Position numbers and translations under genes: made by a program
The notes under the pieces: generated by a model
What the model was told of the DNA's origin: nothing
The model's database searches: none
What the model saw: only the letters and a program-made list of their open reading frames with translations
From: Mycobacterium sp. E787
GTDB lineage: Bacteria; Actinomycetota; Actinomycetes; Mycobacteriales; Mycobacteriaceae
Assembly (NCBI RefSeq): GCF_001668725.1
Contig: NZ_LZKL01000033.1
Coordinates: forward strand, 248,001-312,000
Reading direction: 5' to 3'
DNA length: 64,000 nucleotides
Shown: positions 27,239-37,171 of the stretch, one piece after another
Layout: each line of letters begins with the position of its first letter
Numbering within the stretch: the stretch's first letter is position 1

Positions 27239-28000
27239 ATGACGGAGCCGACGAGAAGTGCCAACGGCGTACCGCCATCGTCACCGGAGAGTCGATCCAA
27301 GTATTCGAGGGTCTTGCTCAAACTCGGTGGCGAAATGTTCGGCGGCGGCCAGGTCGGCCTGGATCCCGACGTGGTGGCGCAGGTCGCCCGCCAGATCGCC
27401 GAGGTGGTCCGCGGCGGCGTGCAGGTCGCGGTGGTGATCGGCGGCGGCAACTTCTTCCGGGGCGCGCAGCTCCAGCAGCGCGGCATGGAGCGCACCCGGT
27501 CGGACTACATGGGCATGCTGGGCACGGTCATGAACAGCCTGGCGCTGCAGGACTTCCTGGAAAAGGAGGGCATCGTCACCCGCGTGCAGACCGCGATCAC
27601 GATGGGTCAGGTGGCCGAGCCCTACCTGCCGCTGCGGGCCGTCCGCCACCTGGAGAAGGGACGGGTCGTGATCTTCGGGGCCGGCATGGGCCTGCCGTAC
27701 TTCTCCACGGACACCACGGCCGCGCAGCGGGCGCTGGAGATCGGAGCCGAGGTGGTCTTGATGGCCAAGGCGGTCGACGGGGTGTTTTCCGCGGACCCGC
27801 GGATCAACCCCGAGGCCGAGCTGATCACCGCGATCAGCCATCGCGAGGTCATCGACCGCGGGCTGCGCGTGGCCGATGCCACCGCGTTCAGCCTGTGCAT
27901 GGACAATGGCATGCCGATCCTGGTGTTCAACCTGCTGACCAGTGGCAATATCGCTCGCGCGGTCGCGGGTGAGAAGATCGGGACGCTGGTCACCACCTGA
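27239..28000 (+). CDS. pyrH: Uridylate kinase
   Basis: 253 residues. [13 protein letters not shown] and [11 protein letters not shown] form the amino-acid-kinase nucleotide site; [16 protein letters not shown] and [28 protein letters not shown] bind UMP and define the bacterial hexameric UMP kinase. It makes UDP for RNA and cell-wall precursor synthesis. An N-terminal extension of ~20 polar residues is usual in mycobacteria. It leads pyrH-frr-cdsA, with 12 bases to frr. Confidence 0.97.
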   Translation: MTEPTRSANGVPPSSPESRSKYSRVLLKLGGEMFGGGQVGLDPDVVAQVARQIAEVVRGGVQVAVVIGGGNFFRGAQLQQRGMERTRSDYMGMLGTVMNSLALQDFLEKEGIVTRVQTAITMGQVAEPYLPLRAVRHLEKGRVVIFGAGMGLPYFSTDTTAAQRALEIGAEVVLMAKAVDGVFSADPRINPEAELITAISHREVIDRGLRVADATAFSLCMDNGMPILVFNLLTSGNIARAVAGEKIGTLVTT

Positions 28001-28012
28001 GGGGAAGACGCG

Positions 28013-28570
28013 ATGATCGACGAGGCTCTCTTCGACGCCGAAGAGAAAATGGAGAAGGCCGTATCCGTGGCCCGTGACGACCTGTCAACCATCCGGACCG
28101 GGCGTGCCAACCCCGGCATGTTCTCCCGGATCGTGATCGACTACTACGGCACCCACACCCCGATCACCCAGCTGGCCAGCATCAACGTCCCCGAGGCGCG
28201 GCTCGTCGTCATCAAGCCCTACGAGGCGAATCAGCTGCACGCCATCGAGACGGCGATCCGCAACTCCGACCTGGGCGTGAATCCGACCAACGACGGCACG
28301 CTGATCCGGGTGGCGGTGCCGCAGCTGACCGAGGAGCGCCGCCGCGAGCTGGTCAAGCAGGCCAAGCACAAGGGGGAAGAGGCCCGGGTGTCGGTGCGCA
28401 ACATCCGCCGCAAGGCCATGGAGGAGCTGCACCGCATCCGCAAGGACGGCGAAGCCGGCGAGGACGAGGTCGGCCGGGCCGAAAAGGATCTGGACAAGAC
28501 CACCCAGCAGTACGTCACCCAGATCGATGAGCTGGTCAAGCACAAAGAAGGCGAGCTGCTGGAGGTCTAG
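28013..28570 (+). CDS. frr: Ribosome recycling factor
   Basis: 185 residues, the standard length. [19 protein letters not shown], the [20 protein letters not shown] hinge and [29 protein letters not shown] are diagnostic. With EF-G it splits post-termination ribosomes. It starts 12 bases after pyrH with GGGGAAG upstream. Confidence 0.98.
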   Translation: MIDEALFDAEEKMEKAVSVARDDLSTIRTGRANPGMFSRIVIDYYGTHTPITQLASINVPEARLVVIKPYEANQLHAIETAIRNSDLGVNPTNDGTLIRVAVPQLTEERRRELVKQAKHKGEEARVSVRNIRRKAMEELHRIRKDGEAGEDEVGRAEKDLDKTTQQYVTQIDELVKHKEGELLEV

Positions 28571-28591
28571 CGGCCGCTCAGCAACCTATCC

Positions 28592-29515
28592 GTGGTGACT
28601 ACCGGCGCAGGCACCCCGTCCGACGAGCCGGGGCGGGGGGCCGAGGAGACGACGCAGCAGCCGGCCAAGAAGACCTCACGGGCCGGACGCGACCTGCGCG
28701 CGGCGATCGCGGTGGGCGTCAGCATCGGCAGCGTCCTCGTCGTGACGCTGGTGTTCGCCCCGCGCCTGTGGGTGGTGCTGTGCTCCGGGGCCATCCTCGT
28801 CGCCAGCCACGAGGTGGTGCGCCGGCTGCGCGAGGCCGGCTACGTCATCCCGCTCATCCCGCTGCTGATCGGCGGGCAGGTCACCCTCTGGCTGACCTGG
28901 CCGTACCGCTCCGCCGGCGCGCTGGCCGGCTTCGGGGCCACCGTCGTCGCCTGCATGGTGTGGCGGCTGTTCCAGCAGGACAACAGCAAGCGGCCGGAGC
29001 CGTTCGCCGGTTCGCCCTCGGCGAACTACCTGCGCGACGCGTCCGCGACCGTCTTCCTGGCGGCCTGGGTGCCGCTGTTCGCCTCGTTCGCCGCGATGCT
29101 GGTGTACCCGAAGGACGGCGCCGGACGGGTGTTCTGCCTGATGATCACCGTCGTCGCCTCCGACGTGGGCGGCTACGCCGTCGGCGTGCTGCTGGGCAAG
29201 CATCCGATGGTTCCGGCGATCAGCCCGAAGAAGTCCTGGGAGGGGTTCGCCGGTTCGTTGGTCTTCGGCATCACGGCCGCGATCCTCACCGCGACCCTGC
29301 TGGCCCACAGACCGCTGTGGGTCGGCGCGTTGCTGGGTGTGGTGCTGGTCATCACCTGCACGCTGGGCGACCTGGTGGAGTCCCAGATCAAGCGCGACCT
29401 CGGCATCAAGGACATGGGCCGGCTGCTGCCCGGTCACGGCGGGTTGATGGACCGGCTCGACGGGGTGCTGCCCTCGGCGGTCGCGACGTGGACGATCCTG
29501 ACGCTCGTGCGCTGA
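28592..29515 (+). CDS. cdsA: Phosphatidate cytidylyltransferase
   Basis: 307 residues from GTG 28592 (GTG 28595 equally possible). A ~35-residue polar N terminus is followed by seven or eight membrane segments and the CDP-DAG synthase signature [32 protein letters not shown] near the C terminus. It makes CDP-diacylglycerol, the precursor of phosphatidylinositol and cardiolipin, hence of PIMs and LAM. Confidence 0.96.
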   Translation: MVTTGAGTPSDEPGRGAEETTQQPAKKTSRAGRDLRAAIAVGVSIGSVLVVTLVFAPRLWVVLCSGAILVASHEVVRRLREAGYVIPLIPLLIGGQVTLWLTWPYRSAGALAGFGATVVACMVWRLFQQDNSKRPEPFAGSPSANYLRDASATVFLAAWVPLFASFAAMLVYPKDGAGRVFCLMITVVASDVGGYAVGVLLGKHPMVPAISPKKSWEGFAGSLVFGITAAILTATLLAHRPLWVGALLGVVLVITCTLGDLVESQIKRDLGIKDMGRLLPGHGGLMDRLDGVLPSAVATWTILTLVR

Positions 29516-29537
29516 GGTGGCCGATACTGGACGGGTC

Positions 29538-30641
29538 ATGGTCCAACAATTGGTTTTCACCGAACCGCGCCCGGGCAAGCCGCCGCGGCACCTGGCCGAC
29601 CTCGACGCGGCGGGCCGCGCGTCGGCCGTCGCCGAGCTCGGCCTGCCGGCCTTTCGCGCCAAGCAGCTCGCTCACCAGTACTACGGCCGGCTGATCGCCG
29701 ACCCGCACCAGATGACGGATCTTCCCGCGACCGTGCGTGACGTGATCGCGGAGGCGATGTTCCCGACGCTGCTCACCGCGGCGGCCGAGGTCACCTGTGA
29801 CGAAGGGCAGACGCGAAAGACGTTGTGGCGGGCCGTCAACGACCCTGCTGGGGCCACGGTCGAGTCGGTGCTCATGCGCTACCCGGACCGCAACACGGTG
29901 TGCATCTCGTCGCAGGCGGGGTGCGGCATGGCCTGCCCGTTCTGCGCGACGGGACAGGGCGGGCTGACCCGCAACCTGTCCACCGCCGAGATCCTCGAAC
30001 AGGTGCGGGCGGCCGCGGCGGCGCTGCGGGACGACTTCGGTGACCGGCTGTCGAACGTGGTCTTCATGGGCATGGGCGAGCCGCTGGCCAACTACGCCCG
30101 GGTGCTGGCCGCGGTGCGGCGCATCACCGAGCCGCCGCCGCACGGCTTCGGCATCTCGGCCCGGTCGGTGACGGTGTCCACCGTCGGCCTGGCCCCGGCG
30201 ATCCGCAAGCTCGCCGACGAACGCCTCGCGGTGACGCTGGCGCTGTCGTTGCACGCGCCCGACGACGAGCTGCGCGACACCCTGGTCCCCGTCAACAACC
30301 GGTGGAAGATCGCCGAGGCGCTAGAAGCGGCCCGGTATTACGCCGACGTGACCGGTCGGCGGGTGTCGGTGGAGTACGCCCTGATCCGCGACGTCAACGA
30401 TCAGCCCTGGCGGGCCGACCTGCTGGGCGAGCGGTTGCACCGCGCGCTCGGCCCGCTGGTGCACGTCAACCTCATCCCGCTCAACCCGACCCCGGGCAGC
30501 GAGTGGGACGCCAGCCCGAAGGCGGTGGAGCGGGAATTCGTGCGGCGGGTCCGCGCGGCCGGGGTGTCCTGCACGGTGCGGGATACGCGGGGGCGTGAGA
30601 TCAGCGCCGCCTGCGGACAGCTGGCCGCCGAAGGCGGGTAG
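29538..30641 (+). CDS. rlmN: Dual-specificity rRNA/tRNA adenine-C2 methyltransferase RlmN
   Basis: 367 residues from ATG 29538 ([19 protein letters not shown]); the frame opens earlier at 29517 without a ribosome-binding site. The radical-SAM cluster motif [14 protein letters not shown] (CxxxCxxC) and [11 protein letters not shown] are intact, as is the C-terminal [18 protein letters not shown] with the methyl-accepting Cys. It methylates A2503 of 23S rRNA and A37 of some tRNAs. Its last 29 bases are copied again 56 bases downstream. Confidence 0.96.
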   Translation: MVQQLVFTEPRPGKPPRHLADLDAAGRASAVAELGLPAFRAKQLAHQYYGRLIADPHQMTDLPATVRDVIAEAMFPTLLTAAAEVTCDEGQTRKTLWRAVNDPAGATVESVLMRYPDRNTVCISSQAGCGMACPFCATGQGGLTRNLSTAEILEQVRAAAAALRDDFGDRLSNVVFMGMGEPLANYARVLAAVRRITEPPPHGFGISARSVTVSTVGLAPAIRKLADERLAVTLALSLHAPDDELRDTLVPVNNRWKIAEALEAARYYADVTGRRVSVEYALIRDVNDQPWRADLLGERLHRALGPLVHVNLIPLNPTPGSEWDASPKAVEREFVRRVRAAGVSCTVRDTRGREISAACGQLAAEGG

Positions 30642-30693
30642 CTGGAGCGCAGGCGATTCGGCGGGCCTGCGGACAGCTGGCCGCCGAAGGCGG
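30609..30693. repeat. 29-bp direct repeat duplicating the rlmN 3' end
   Basis: GCCTGCGGACAGCTGGCCGC-CGAAGGCGG occurs at 30609-30637 (last codons of rlmN) and again, identical, at 30665-30693 in the spacer, offset 56 bases. It looks like a local slippage or duplication event. The stop codon lies just after the first copy, so the protein is unaffected. Confidence 0.85.
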
Positions 30694-30846
30694 CCTGCGC
30701 CGAACGTGAAGCTGTGGCGAGTTTTCCGCGAAATTTTCGCTCTGGTTTCACGCTCGGCGGGAGATCGGCGGATGAGCCGAAGGATGAACCTCAGCGGCGC
30801 CGAACACGTCTTTAGGGCATAAACCAGCAAACGAGGGGATGCCGTG

Positions 30847-31350
30847 ATGGTTCGCTTGTTCTCGCCGCTCAAGTTGTTTGCCGCGGCCGCTGTCGCCGTT
30901 GCCCTGATCTTCGGCCTGGCCGAGGCGCCGCGCTCGGCGGCCGCCGACGATCGCCTGCAGTTCAGCGCCACCACGCTCGGCGGGGCTCCGTTCAACGGGG
31001 CCGCCCTGCAGGGCAAGCCGGCGGTGCTGTGGTTCTGGACGCCGTGGTGCCCCTTCTGCAACGCCGAGGCCCCCGGCGTCAGCCAGGTGGCGGCCGCCAA
31101 TCCCGGCGTCACGTTCGTCGGCATCGCGGCGCACTCGGACGTCGGGGCCATGCAGAACTTCGTCTCCAAGTACAACCTGAATTTCACCAACCTCAACGAC
31201 GCCGACGGCTCGATCTGGGCCCGCTACCACGTCCCCTGGCAACCGGCCTACGTGTTCTACCGCGCCGACGGCAGCTCGACGTTCGTCAACAACCCCACCG
31301 CGGCCATGCCCCAGAGCGAGCTGGCCGGCCGGGTGGCCGCGCTGCGCTGA
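30847..31350 (+). CDS. mpt53: MPT53-like secreted DsbE-type thiol-disulfide oxidoreductase
   Basis: 167 residues from ATG 30847 (a GTG at 30844 is adjacent). The signal peptide (about 1-33, KLFAAAAVAVALIFGLAEAPRSAAA) precedes a thioredoxin fold with the active site WFWTPWCPFCNAE (Cys68, Cys71) and the cis-Pro loop VPWQPAYVFY. MPT53 oxidises unfolded exported proteins. It is followed after 4 bases by the CcdA-like membrane electron carrier, its probable redox partner. Confidence 0.93.
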   Translation: MVRLFSPLKLFAAAAVAVALIFGLAEAPRSAAADDRLQFSATTLGGAPFNGAALQGKPAVLWFWTPWCPFCNAEAPGVSQVAAANPGVTFVGIAAHSDVGAMQNFVSKYNLNFTNLNDADGSIWARYHVPWQPAYVFYRADGSSTFVNNPTAAMPQSELAGRVAALR

Positions 31351-31354
31351 CGCC

Positions 31355-32482
31355 GTGGATCGGGGTCTGATCGGCCTGGCCTTCGCCGCCGGATTGGTCG
31401 CGGCGCTGAACCCCTGCGGGTTTGCCATGCTGCCCGCCTACCTGCTCCTCGTCGTGCGGGGGCAGCGGTCCGGCGAACGGCGGGCTCCGGCCGCGCTGGG
31501 CCGCGCGCTGGGCGCCACCGCCGGAATGGCGCTGGGCTTCTTGACGGTGTTCGGGGCGTTCGGCGCGCTGACCATTTCGGCGGCCGGCACCGTGCAGCGC
31601 TACCTGCCCTACGGAACCGCGGCGATCGGCGTCGTGCTTGTCGCCCTCGGGCTTTGGCTGCTGTCGGGTCGCGAGCTGACGGCGCTCACGCCGCGGCCGC
31701 TCGGCCCGCGGTGGGCGCCGACCGTGCGGCTGGCGTCGATGTATTCGTACGGCGTCAGCTATGCCGTCGCCTCGCTGTCGTGCACGATCGGGCCGTTCCT
31801 CGCGGTCACAGCGGCCGGCTTGCGGGGCGGATCGGTGGTGACGGGCGTCTCGATCTATCTCGCCTACGTCGCGGGCCTGACCCTGGTCGTGGGGGTCCTG
31901 GCGATCGCGGCGGGGACGGCCGGCTCGGCCCTGGCCGACCGGCTGCGCCGTCTCCTGCCGTTCGTCAGCCGCGTCGGCGGTGCGCTGCTGGTGCTGGTCG
32001 GGCTGTATGTCGGCTACTACGGCGTCTACGAGTTGCGCCTCTTCACCGGCAACGCGAACCCGCAGGACGCGGTGATCGCCTCGGCCGGGCGGCTGCAGGG
32101 CGCGCTGGCCGGGTGGGTGCACCAACACGGCGCCGCGCCCTGGGCGGTGGCCCTGGGCGTGCTGGTGGCGGGCGCGTTCGCCGCCGCCCGGCGCCGTCGG
32201 GTGCGGCGGCTACCTGAGCCAGCCGCGGCGGCGGCCCCACCAGTCGCGCACCAAAACGAAGATCGTGAGGGCGGCGAACCCGATCAAGAACCAGTTCTCG
32301 ATGTGACCGACGTGGTTTCCGCGCAGCATCGCCAGCAGGAAGATCACGATGAACAGCCCGGTGGCGTGCCAGGTGCGGACGTTGATCTTGCTCCATCCCC
32401 ACGCAGCGGACGGCACCTCGGCGACGTCGACGCCGTTGTAGTGCTCCACCTCGGTACTGGCCACGGCGAATCCCCTTCGTGA
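31355..32482 (+). CDS. CcdA-like cytochrome c biogenesis/thiol electron transport membrane protein with extended C terminus
   Basis: 375 residues from GTG 31355. Residues 1-287 match the Rv2877c type: six to eight membrane segments with NPCGFAMLPAYLLL and SLSCTIGPFLAVTA, whose two cysteines shuttle electrons from cytoplasmic thioredoxin to exported thiol proteins such as MPT53. The expected stop near 32216 is absent, so the frame runs about 88 more codons of low-complexity polar sequence (VAHQNEDREGGEPDQEPVLD) antisense through the whole DUF2631 gene. Either the tail is translated or the frame near 32200 differs. Confidence 0.85.
   Translation: MDRGLIGLAFAAGLVAALNPCGFAMLPAYLLLVVRGQRSGERRAPAALGRALGATAGMALGFLTVFGAFGALTISAAGTVQRYLPYGTAAIGVVLVALGLWLLSGRELTALTPRPLGPRWAPTVRLASMYSYGVSYAVASLSCTIGPFLAVTAAGLRGGSVVTGVSIYLAYVAGLTLVVGVLAIAAGTAGSALADRLRRLLPFVSRVGGALLVLVGLYVGYYGVYELRLFTGNANPQDAVIASAGRLQGALAGWVHQHGAAPWAVALGVLVAGAFAAARRRRVRRLPEPAAAAAPPVAHQNEDREGGEPDQEPVLDVTDVVSAQHRQQEDHDEQPGGVPGADVDLAPSPRSGRHLGDVDAVVVLHLGTGHGESPS
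32210..32464 (-). CDS. DUF2631 membrane protein (Rv2876 type)
   Basis: 84 residues from GTG 32464 (MASTEVEHYNGVDVAEVPSA). A polar N terminus with AWGWSKINVRTWHATG leads into two membrane segments (about 38-52 and 58-72) separated by RGNHVGHIENW, ending in the basic RDWWGRRRGWLR. It is the conserved DUF2631 protein between the ccdA-like gene and dxr. The whole gene is overlapped antisense by the extended CcdA frame. Function unknown. Confidence 0.88.
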   Translation of the reverse strand: MASTEVEHYNGVDVAEVPSAAWGWSKINVRTWHATGLFIVIFLLAMLRGNHVGHIENWFLIGFAALTIFVLVRDWWGRRRGWLR

Positions 32483-32542
32483 TCGGCTGGTAGGGAGATT
32501 CTGGCACACCCGCCGCGGGACTCGAGCGGGCACAATGGGTGA

Positions 32543-33733
32543 GTGACGAACGCGACCACCGAGCGCCGGCTGCGCGTGCTGGTGCTGGGCAGCACCGGCT
32601 CGATCGGCACCCAGGCGCTCGAGGTCATCGCGGCCAACCCCGACCGTTTCGAGGTGGTCGGGCTCGCCGCCGGCGGCGCCAACCCGGAGGCGGTGGCGCG
32701 GCAGCGCGCCGAGACCGGGGTGACGAACGTGGCCATCGCCGACGAGCGCGCGGCGGCGCAGCTCGGGGACGTCCCCTACAGCGGCCCGGACGCGGTCACC
32801 CGCCTGGTCGAGGAGACCAGCGGAGTCGACGTCGTGCTCAACGCCCTGGTCGGGGCCCTGGGCCTGCGGCCGACGCTGGCCGCGCTGGATTCCGGGGCCC
32901 GGCTGGCGCTGGCCAACAAGGAGTCGCTGATCGCCGGGGGACCGCTGGTCTTGCGGGCGGCGCGGCCGGGCCAGATCGTGCCCGTCGACTCCGAACACTC
33001 CGCGCTGGCCCAGTGCCTGCGCGGCGGCAGCCCCAACGAGGTGGCCAGGCTGGTGCTGACCGCCTCGGGCGGCCCGTTCCGCGGCTGGACCGCCGCCGAC
33101 CTCGAGGCCGTCACGCCCGAGCAGGCGGGCGCCCACCCCACCTGGTCGATGGGCCCGATGAACACGCTGAACTCGGCGTCGCTGGTCAACAAGGGGCTCG
33201 AGCTCATCGAAACCCACCTGCTGTTCGGCATTCCCTACGACCGCATCGACGTGGTCGTGCACCCCCAGTCGATTGTTCATTCGATGGTCACCTTCGTCGA
33301 CGGCTCGACGATCGCGCAGGCCAGCCCGCCGGACATGAAGCTGCCCATTTCGCTGGCCCTGGGCTGGCCCGACCGGGTGCCAGGGGCGGCGGCCGCCTGC
33401 GACTTCACCACCGCCTCTAGCTGGGAATTCGAGCCGCTGGACAGCGCGGTTTTCCCCGCCGTGGAGCTGGCCCGCCATGCCGGCCGGATCGGCGGCTGCA
33501 TGACCGCCGTCTACAACGCGGCCAACGAAGAGGCGGCGGAGGCGTTCCTGCAAGGCCGCATCGGCTTCCCCGCCATCGTCAAAACCATCGCCGACGTGCT
33601 GCACGCCGCCGACCAATGGGCGCTTTCACCCGCTAACGTGGATGAGGTACTCGACGCGCAGCGCTGGGCGAGGGAGCGGGCGCAGCGCGCACTCGCCCTG
33701 GCGGGTGCCCACAAAGTCTCGGGAATGGTGTGA
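32543..33733 (+). CDS. dxr: 1-deoxy-D-xylulose-5-phosphate reductoisomerase
   Basis: 396 residues from GTG 32543. The NADPH loop [14 protein letters not shown], the metal-binding [13 protein letters not shown], the flexible loop [25 protein letters not shown] and [13 protein letters not shown] are intact. It makes 2-C-methyl-D-erythritol 4-phosphate, the committed step of the MEP isoprenoid pathway and the target of fosmidomycin. ispG of the same pathway is two genes downstream. Confidence 0.97.
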   Translation: MTNATTERRLRVLVLGSTGSIGTQALEVIAANPDRFEVVGLAAGGANPEAVARQRAETGVTNVAIADERAAAQLGDVPYSGPDAVTRLVEETSGVDVVLNALVGALGLRPTLAALDSGARLALANKESLIAGGPLVLRAARPGQIVPVDSEHSALAQCLRGGSPNEVARLVLTASGGPFRGWTAADLEAVTPEQAGAHPTWSMGPMNTLNSASLVNKGLELIETHLLFGIPYDRIDVVVHPQSIVHSMVTFVDGSTIAQASPPDMKLPISLALGWPDRVPGAAAACDFTTASSWEFEPLDSAVFPAVELARHAGRIGGCMTAVYNAANEEAAEAFLQGRIGFPAIVKTIADVLHAADQWALSPANVDEVLDAQRWARERAQRALALAGAHKVSGMV

Positions 33734-33752
33734 GAAAGGTCGTAGCAGCCTG

Positions 33753-34970
33753 ATGATGTTCGTTGTCGGCATTGTGCTGTTCGCGCTCGCCATCCTGATC
33801 TCGGTGGCGCTGCACGAATGCGGCCACATGTGGGTCGCCCGGGGCACCGGCATGAAGGTGCGCCGCTACTTCGTCGGGTTCGGGCCCACGCTGTGGTCGA
33901 CCCGGCGCGGTGAGATCGAATACGGCGTCAAGGCCATCCCGCTGGGCGGCTTCTGCGACATCGCGGGCATGACCCCGGTCGAGGACCTGGCGCCCGACGA
34001 GGCCGACCGCGCGATGTACAAGCAGGCGACCTGGAAGCGGGTCGCGACGCTGTTCGCCGGCCCGGGCATGAACTTCGTCATCTGCCTGGTGCTGATCTAC
34101 GGCATCGCGCTCGTCTGGGGGCTGCCCAACCTGCACCCGCCGACCCGGGCCGTGGTGGGCGAAACCGCTTGCGTCGCACCGGAAGTGGCGCCGGGCAAGG
34201 TCGGCAACTGCACCGGGCCGGGTCCGGCGGCGCTCGCGGGAATCCGCGCCGGCGACGTCGTCGTCAAGGTCGCCGACACCCCGGTGTCGACGTTCGAGGA
34301 CATGGCCGCCGCCGTGCGCAAGTCCCACGGCGTCGTCCCCGTCGTCGTCGAGCGCGACGGCGCCACCATCACCACCTACGTCGACGTCACCCCCACGCAG
34401 CGCTACGTGACCACGGGGGCGAAGGGCGCCAAGCCCGAGGCCGCCACCGTCGGTGCCATCGGCGTCGGCGCCGTCAAGACCCCGCCGACGCACTACAACG
34501 TGCTGTCGGCCATCCCGGCCACCTTCGCCTTCGCCGGTGACCTGACCGTCGAGGTGGGCAAGGCGCTGGTCACGATCCCGACGAAGGTGGGCGCGCTGGT
34601 GCACGCCATCGGCGGCGGCCAGCGCGACCCGCAGACGCCGATGAGCGTGGTCGGGGCCAGCATCATCGGCGGCGACACCGTCGACCACGGGCTGTGGGTG
34701 GCGTTCTGGTTCTTCCTGGCCCAGCTGAACCTCATCCTGGGCGCGATCAACCTGGTGCCGCTGCTGCCCTTCGACGGCGGGCACATCGCGATCGCGCTGT
34801 TCGAGAGGGTGCGCAACCTGATCCGCTCGGCCCGGGGCATGGTCGCGGCCGCGCCGGTGAACTACCTCAAGTTGATGCCCGCCACCTACGTGGTGCTGGT
34901 GTTCGTGGTCGGCTACATGCTGCTGACCGTGACCGCCGACCTCGTCAACCCGATCAGGCTGTTCCAATGA
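33753..34970 (+). CDS. rip1: Site-2 zinc metalloprotease Rip1
   Basis: 405 residues from ATG 33753 ([15 protein letters not shown]). HECGH (residues 21-25) in the first membrane segment and LLPFDGGH near residue 345 supply the zinc ligands of S2P proteases; a periplasmic PDZ domain (about 125-210, [22 protein letters not shown]) lies between. Rip1 cuts anti-sigma factors (K, L, M) and controls lipid and stress responses. The stop overlaps the ispG start (ATGA). Confidence 0.96.
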   Translation: MMFVVGIVLFALAILISVALHECGHMWVARGTGMKVRRYFVGFGPTLWSTRRGEIEYGVKAIPLGGFCDIAGMTPVEDLAPDEADRAMYKQATWKRVATLFAGPGMNFVICLVLIYGIALVWGLPNLHPPTRAVVGETACVAPEVAPGKVGNCTGPGPAALAGIRAGDVVVKVADTPVSTFEDMAAAVRKSHGVVPVVVERDGATITTYVDVTPTQRYVTTGAKGAKPEAATVGAIGVGAVKTPPTHYNVLSAIPATFAFAGDLTVEVGKALVTIPTKVGALVHAIGGGQRDPQTPMSVVGASIIGGDTVDHGLWVAFWFFLAQLNLILGAINLVPLLPFDGGHIAIALFERVRNLIRSARGMVAAAPVNYLKLMPATYVVLVFVVGYMLLTVTADLVNPIRLFQ

Positions 34971-36136
34971 GCCGCGTTGGCCTCGGCATGCCGGACGCCC
35001 CGCCGCCCACGCTGGCGCCCCGGCGTCCGACCCGCCAACTGATGGTCCGCGACGTCGGGGTCGGCAGCGACCACCCGATCTCGGTGCAGTCGATGTGCAC
35101 CACCAAGACCCACGACGTCAACACGACGCTGCAGCAGATCGCCGAGTTGACGGCGGCGGGCTGCGACATCGTGCGGGTGGCCTGCCCGCGCCAGGAGGAC
35201 GCCGACGCGCTGGCCGAGATCGCCCGGCACAGCCAGATCCCGGTGATCGCCGACATCCACTTCCAGCCGAAGTACATCTTCGCCGCCATCGACGCCGGCT
35301 GCGCCGCGGTGCGGGTGAACCCGGGCAACATCAAGGAATTCGACGGCCGGGTCGGCGAGGTCGCCAAGGCCGCCGCCGCGGCCGGCATCCCGATCCGCAT
35401 CGGCGTCAACGCCGGCTCGCTGGACAAGCGGTTCCTGGAGAAGTACGGCAAGGCCACGCCCGAGGCGCTGGTCGAGTCGGCGCTGTGGGAGGCCTCGCTG
35501 TTCGAGGAGCACGGCTTCGGCGACATCAAGATCAGCGTCAAGCACAACGACCCCGTCGTCATGGTCGCGGCCTACGAGCAGCTGGCGGCCCAGTGCGACT
35601 ATCCACTGCACCTCGGGGTCACCGAGGCGGGCCCGGCGTTCCAGGGCACCATCAAGTCCGCGGTCGCGTTCGGGGCGCTGCTGTCGAAGGGCATCGGCGA
35701 CACCATCCGGGTGTCACTGTCCGCGCCGCCGGTCGAGGAGGTCAAGGTCGGCATCCAGATCCTCGAGTCGCTGAACCTGCGGCCGCGCGGGCTGGAGATC
35801 GTGTCCTGTCCGTCGTGCGGCCGCGCGCAGGTCGACGTCTACACCCTGGCCAACGAGGTCACCGCCGGGCTGGACGGGCTCGACGTGCCGCTGCGGGTGG
35901 CCGTGATGGGCTGCGTCGTCAACGGCCCGGGGGAGGCCCGCGAGGCCGACCTGGGTGTCGCGTCGGGAAATGGCAAGGGACAGATCTTTGTTCGGGGCGA
36001 GGTCATCAAGACCGTGCCGGAAGCCCAGATCGTCGAGACGCTCATCGAGGAGGCCATGCGGCTGGCCGCCGAGATGGGCGACGATCACGGTGTTGGAACA
36101 GAATCGAGCGGTTCGCCGATTGTGACCGTAAGCTGA
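34967..36136 (+). CDS. ispG: 4-hydroxy-3-methylbut-2-enyl diphosphate synthase
   Basis: 389 residues from ATG 34967. The TIM-barrel part shows [16 protein letters not shown] and the C-terminal [4Fe-4S] domain shows [11 protein letters not shown] and [15 protein letters not shown], giving the three cluster cysteines and the following Glu. It is the penultimate MEP pathway enzyme. Translation is coupled to rip1. A small AGGGG/CCCCT hairpin at 36138-36154 just past the stop could attenuate read-through into the GNAT gene. Confidence 0.97.
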   Translation: MSRVGLGMPDAPPPTLAPRRPTRQLMVRDVGVGSDHPISVQSMCTTKTHDVNTTLQQIAELTAAGCDIVRVACPRQEDADALAEIARHSQIPVIADIHFQPKYIFAAIDAGCAAVRVNPGNIKEFDGRVGEVAKAAAAAGIPIRIGVNAGSLDKRFLEKYGKATPEALVESALWEASLFEEHGFGDIKISVKHNDPVVMVAAYEQLAAQCDYPLHLGVTEAGPAFQGTIKSAVAFGALLSKGIGDTIRVSLSAPPVEEVKVGIQILESLNLRPRGLEIVSCPSCGRAQVDVYTLANEVTAGLDGLDVPLRVAVMGCVVNGPGEAREADLGVASGNGKGQIFVRGEVIKTVPEAQIVETLIEEAMRLAAEMGDDHGVGTESSGSPIVTVS

Positions 36137-36192
36137 TAGGGGTTTTGTGCCCCTGCACTGATCGTCTTTTCGCACCACAGAGAGTTCCGTAG

Positions 36193-37047
36193 ATGTCGGC
36201 TCCGCCCATCATGCGCCTTGTCGGCGAGCGACGGGTGTCGGTGGTGCGTGACGCCGCCGCCGTCTGGCGGGTGCTCGACGCCGATCCGGTCGGCTCGTGC
36301 ATGGTCGCGGCCCGCGTGGCCGACCACGGCATCGAACCCAACTCGATCGGCGGGGAACTGTGGACCCGTCGCGGCCCGGACGAGTCGCTGTGCTTCGCGG
36401 GCGCCAACCTCATCCCGCTGCGCGGCGCGCCGGCCGACCTCAACGCCTTCGCCGACGAGGCGATGAGCGGGACGCGGCGCTGTTCTTCGCTGGTCGGCAG
36501 GGCGCAGCTGGTGATGCCGATGTGGGAGCGGCTGGCGCCGGTGTGGGGCCCGGCCCGCGACGTGCGCGACGACCAGCCGCTGATGGCCCTGACCCGCCAC
36601 CCCAACTGCGACATCGACGTCGGCGTGCGCCAGGTCCGGCCGGACGAGCTGGACGCCTACCTGGTGGCCGCCGTCGACATGTTCATCGGCGAGGTCGGCG
36701 TCGACCCGCGGATCGGCGACGGTGGCCGCGGCTACCGCCGGCGGGTGGCCAGCCTGATCGCGGCGGGGCGCGCCTGGGCGCGCTTCGAGCACGGTCAGGT
36801 GGTGTTCAAGGCCGAGGTGGGATCGCAGTCGCCGGGGGTCGGCCAGATCCAGGGGGTCTGGGTGCACCCGGAGTGGCGCGGCCAGGGGATCGGGACCGCC
36901 GGCACCGCCACCGTGGCCGCGGTGATCGTCGGCAGCGGCCGGATCGCCAGCCTGTACGTGAACAACTTCAACACCGTCGCGCGCGCCGCGTACGCCCGCG
37001 TGGGCTTCACCGAGGTCGGCACCTTCGCGACGGTCCTGCTGGACTGA
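36193..37047 (+). CDS. GNAT acetyltransferase with N-terminal DUF4081 domain (Rv2867c type)
   Basis: 284 residues. The N-terminal half (about 1-125) is the DUF4081 domain found fused to GNAT proteins in actinobacteria; the C-terminal GNAT domain holds the acetyl-CoA loop VHPEWRGQGIGTAGTA and SLYVNNFNTVARAAYARVGF. Substrate unknown. It follows ispG by 56 bases and corresponds to Rv2867c in position and length. Confidence 0.92.
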   Translation: MSAPPIMRLVGERRVSVVRDAAAVWRVLDADPVGSCMVAARVADHGIEPNSIGGELWTRRGPDESLCFAGANLIPLRGAPADLNAFADEAMSGTRRCSSLVGRAQLVMPMWERLAPVWGPARDVRDDQPLMALTRHPNCDIDVGVRQVRPDELDAYLVAAVDMFIGEVGVDPRIGDGGRGYRRRVASLIAAGRAWARFEHGQVVFKAEVGSQSPGVGQIQGVWVHPEWRGQGIGTAGTATVAAVIVGSGRIASLYVNNFNTVARAAYARVGFTEVGTFATVLLD

Positions 37048-37064
37048 TCGGCGGCCCGCCCCCG

Positions 37065-37090
37065 CGAGTGTGCGGCTGGCCGCACACTCG
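37065..37090. terminator. Perfect 12-bp inverted repeat after the GNAT gene
   Basis: CGAGTGTGCGGC (37065-37076) and its exact complement (37079-37090) are two bases apart, so the folded form has a slightly shorter stem. There is no U-tract. It lies 18 bases past the stop and is a probable terminator. Confidence 0.65.
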
Positions 37091-37171
37091 GCGTCGACCC
37101 GACGCGCATAACGCTTCGGTCTCGGTGTGTCGGCGCCTGTCGGCGGCCCACGGTTCATAACATCTGTACCG

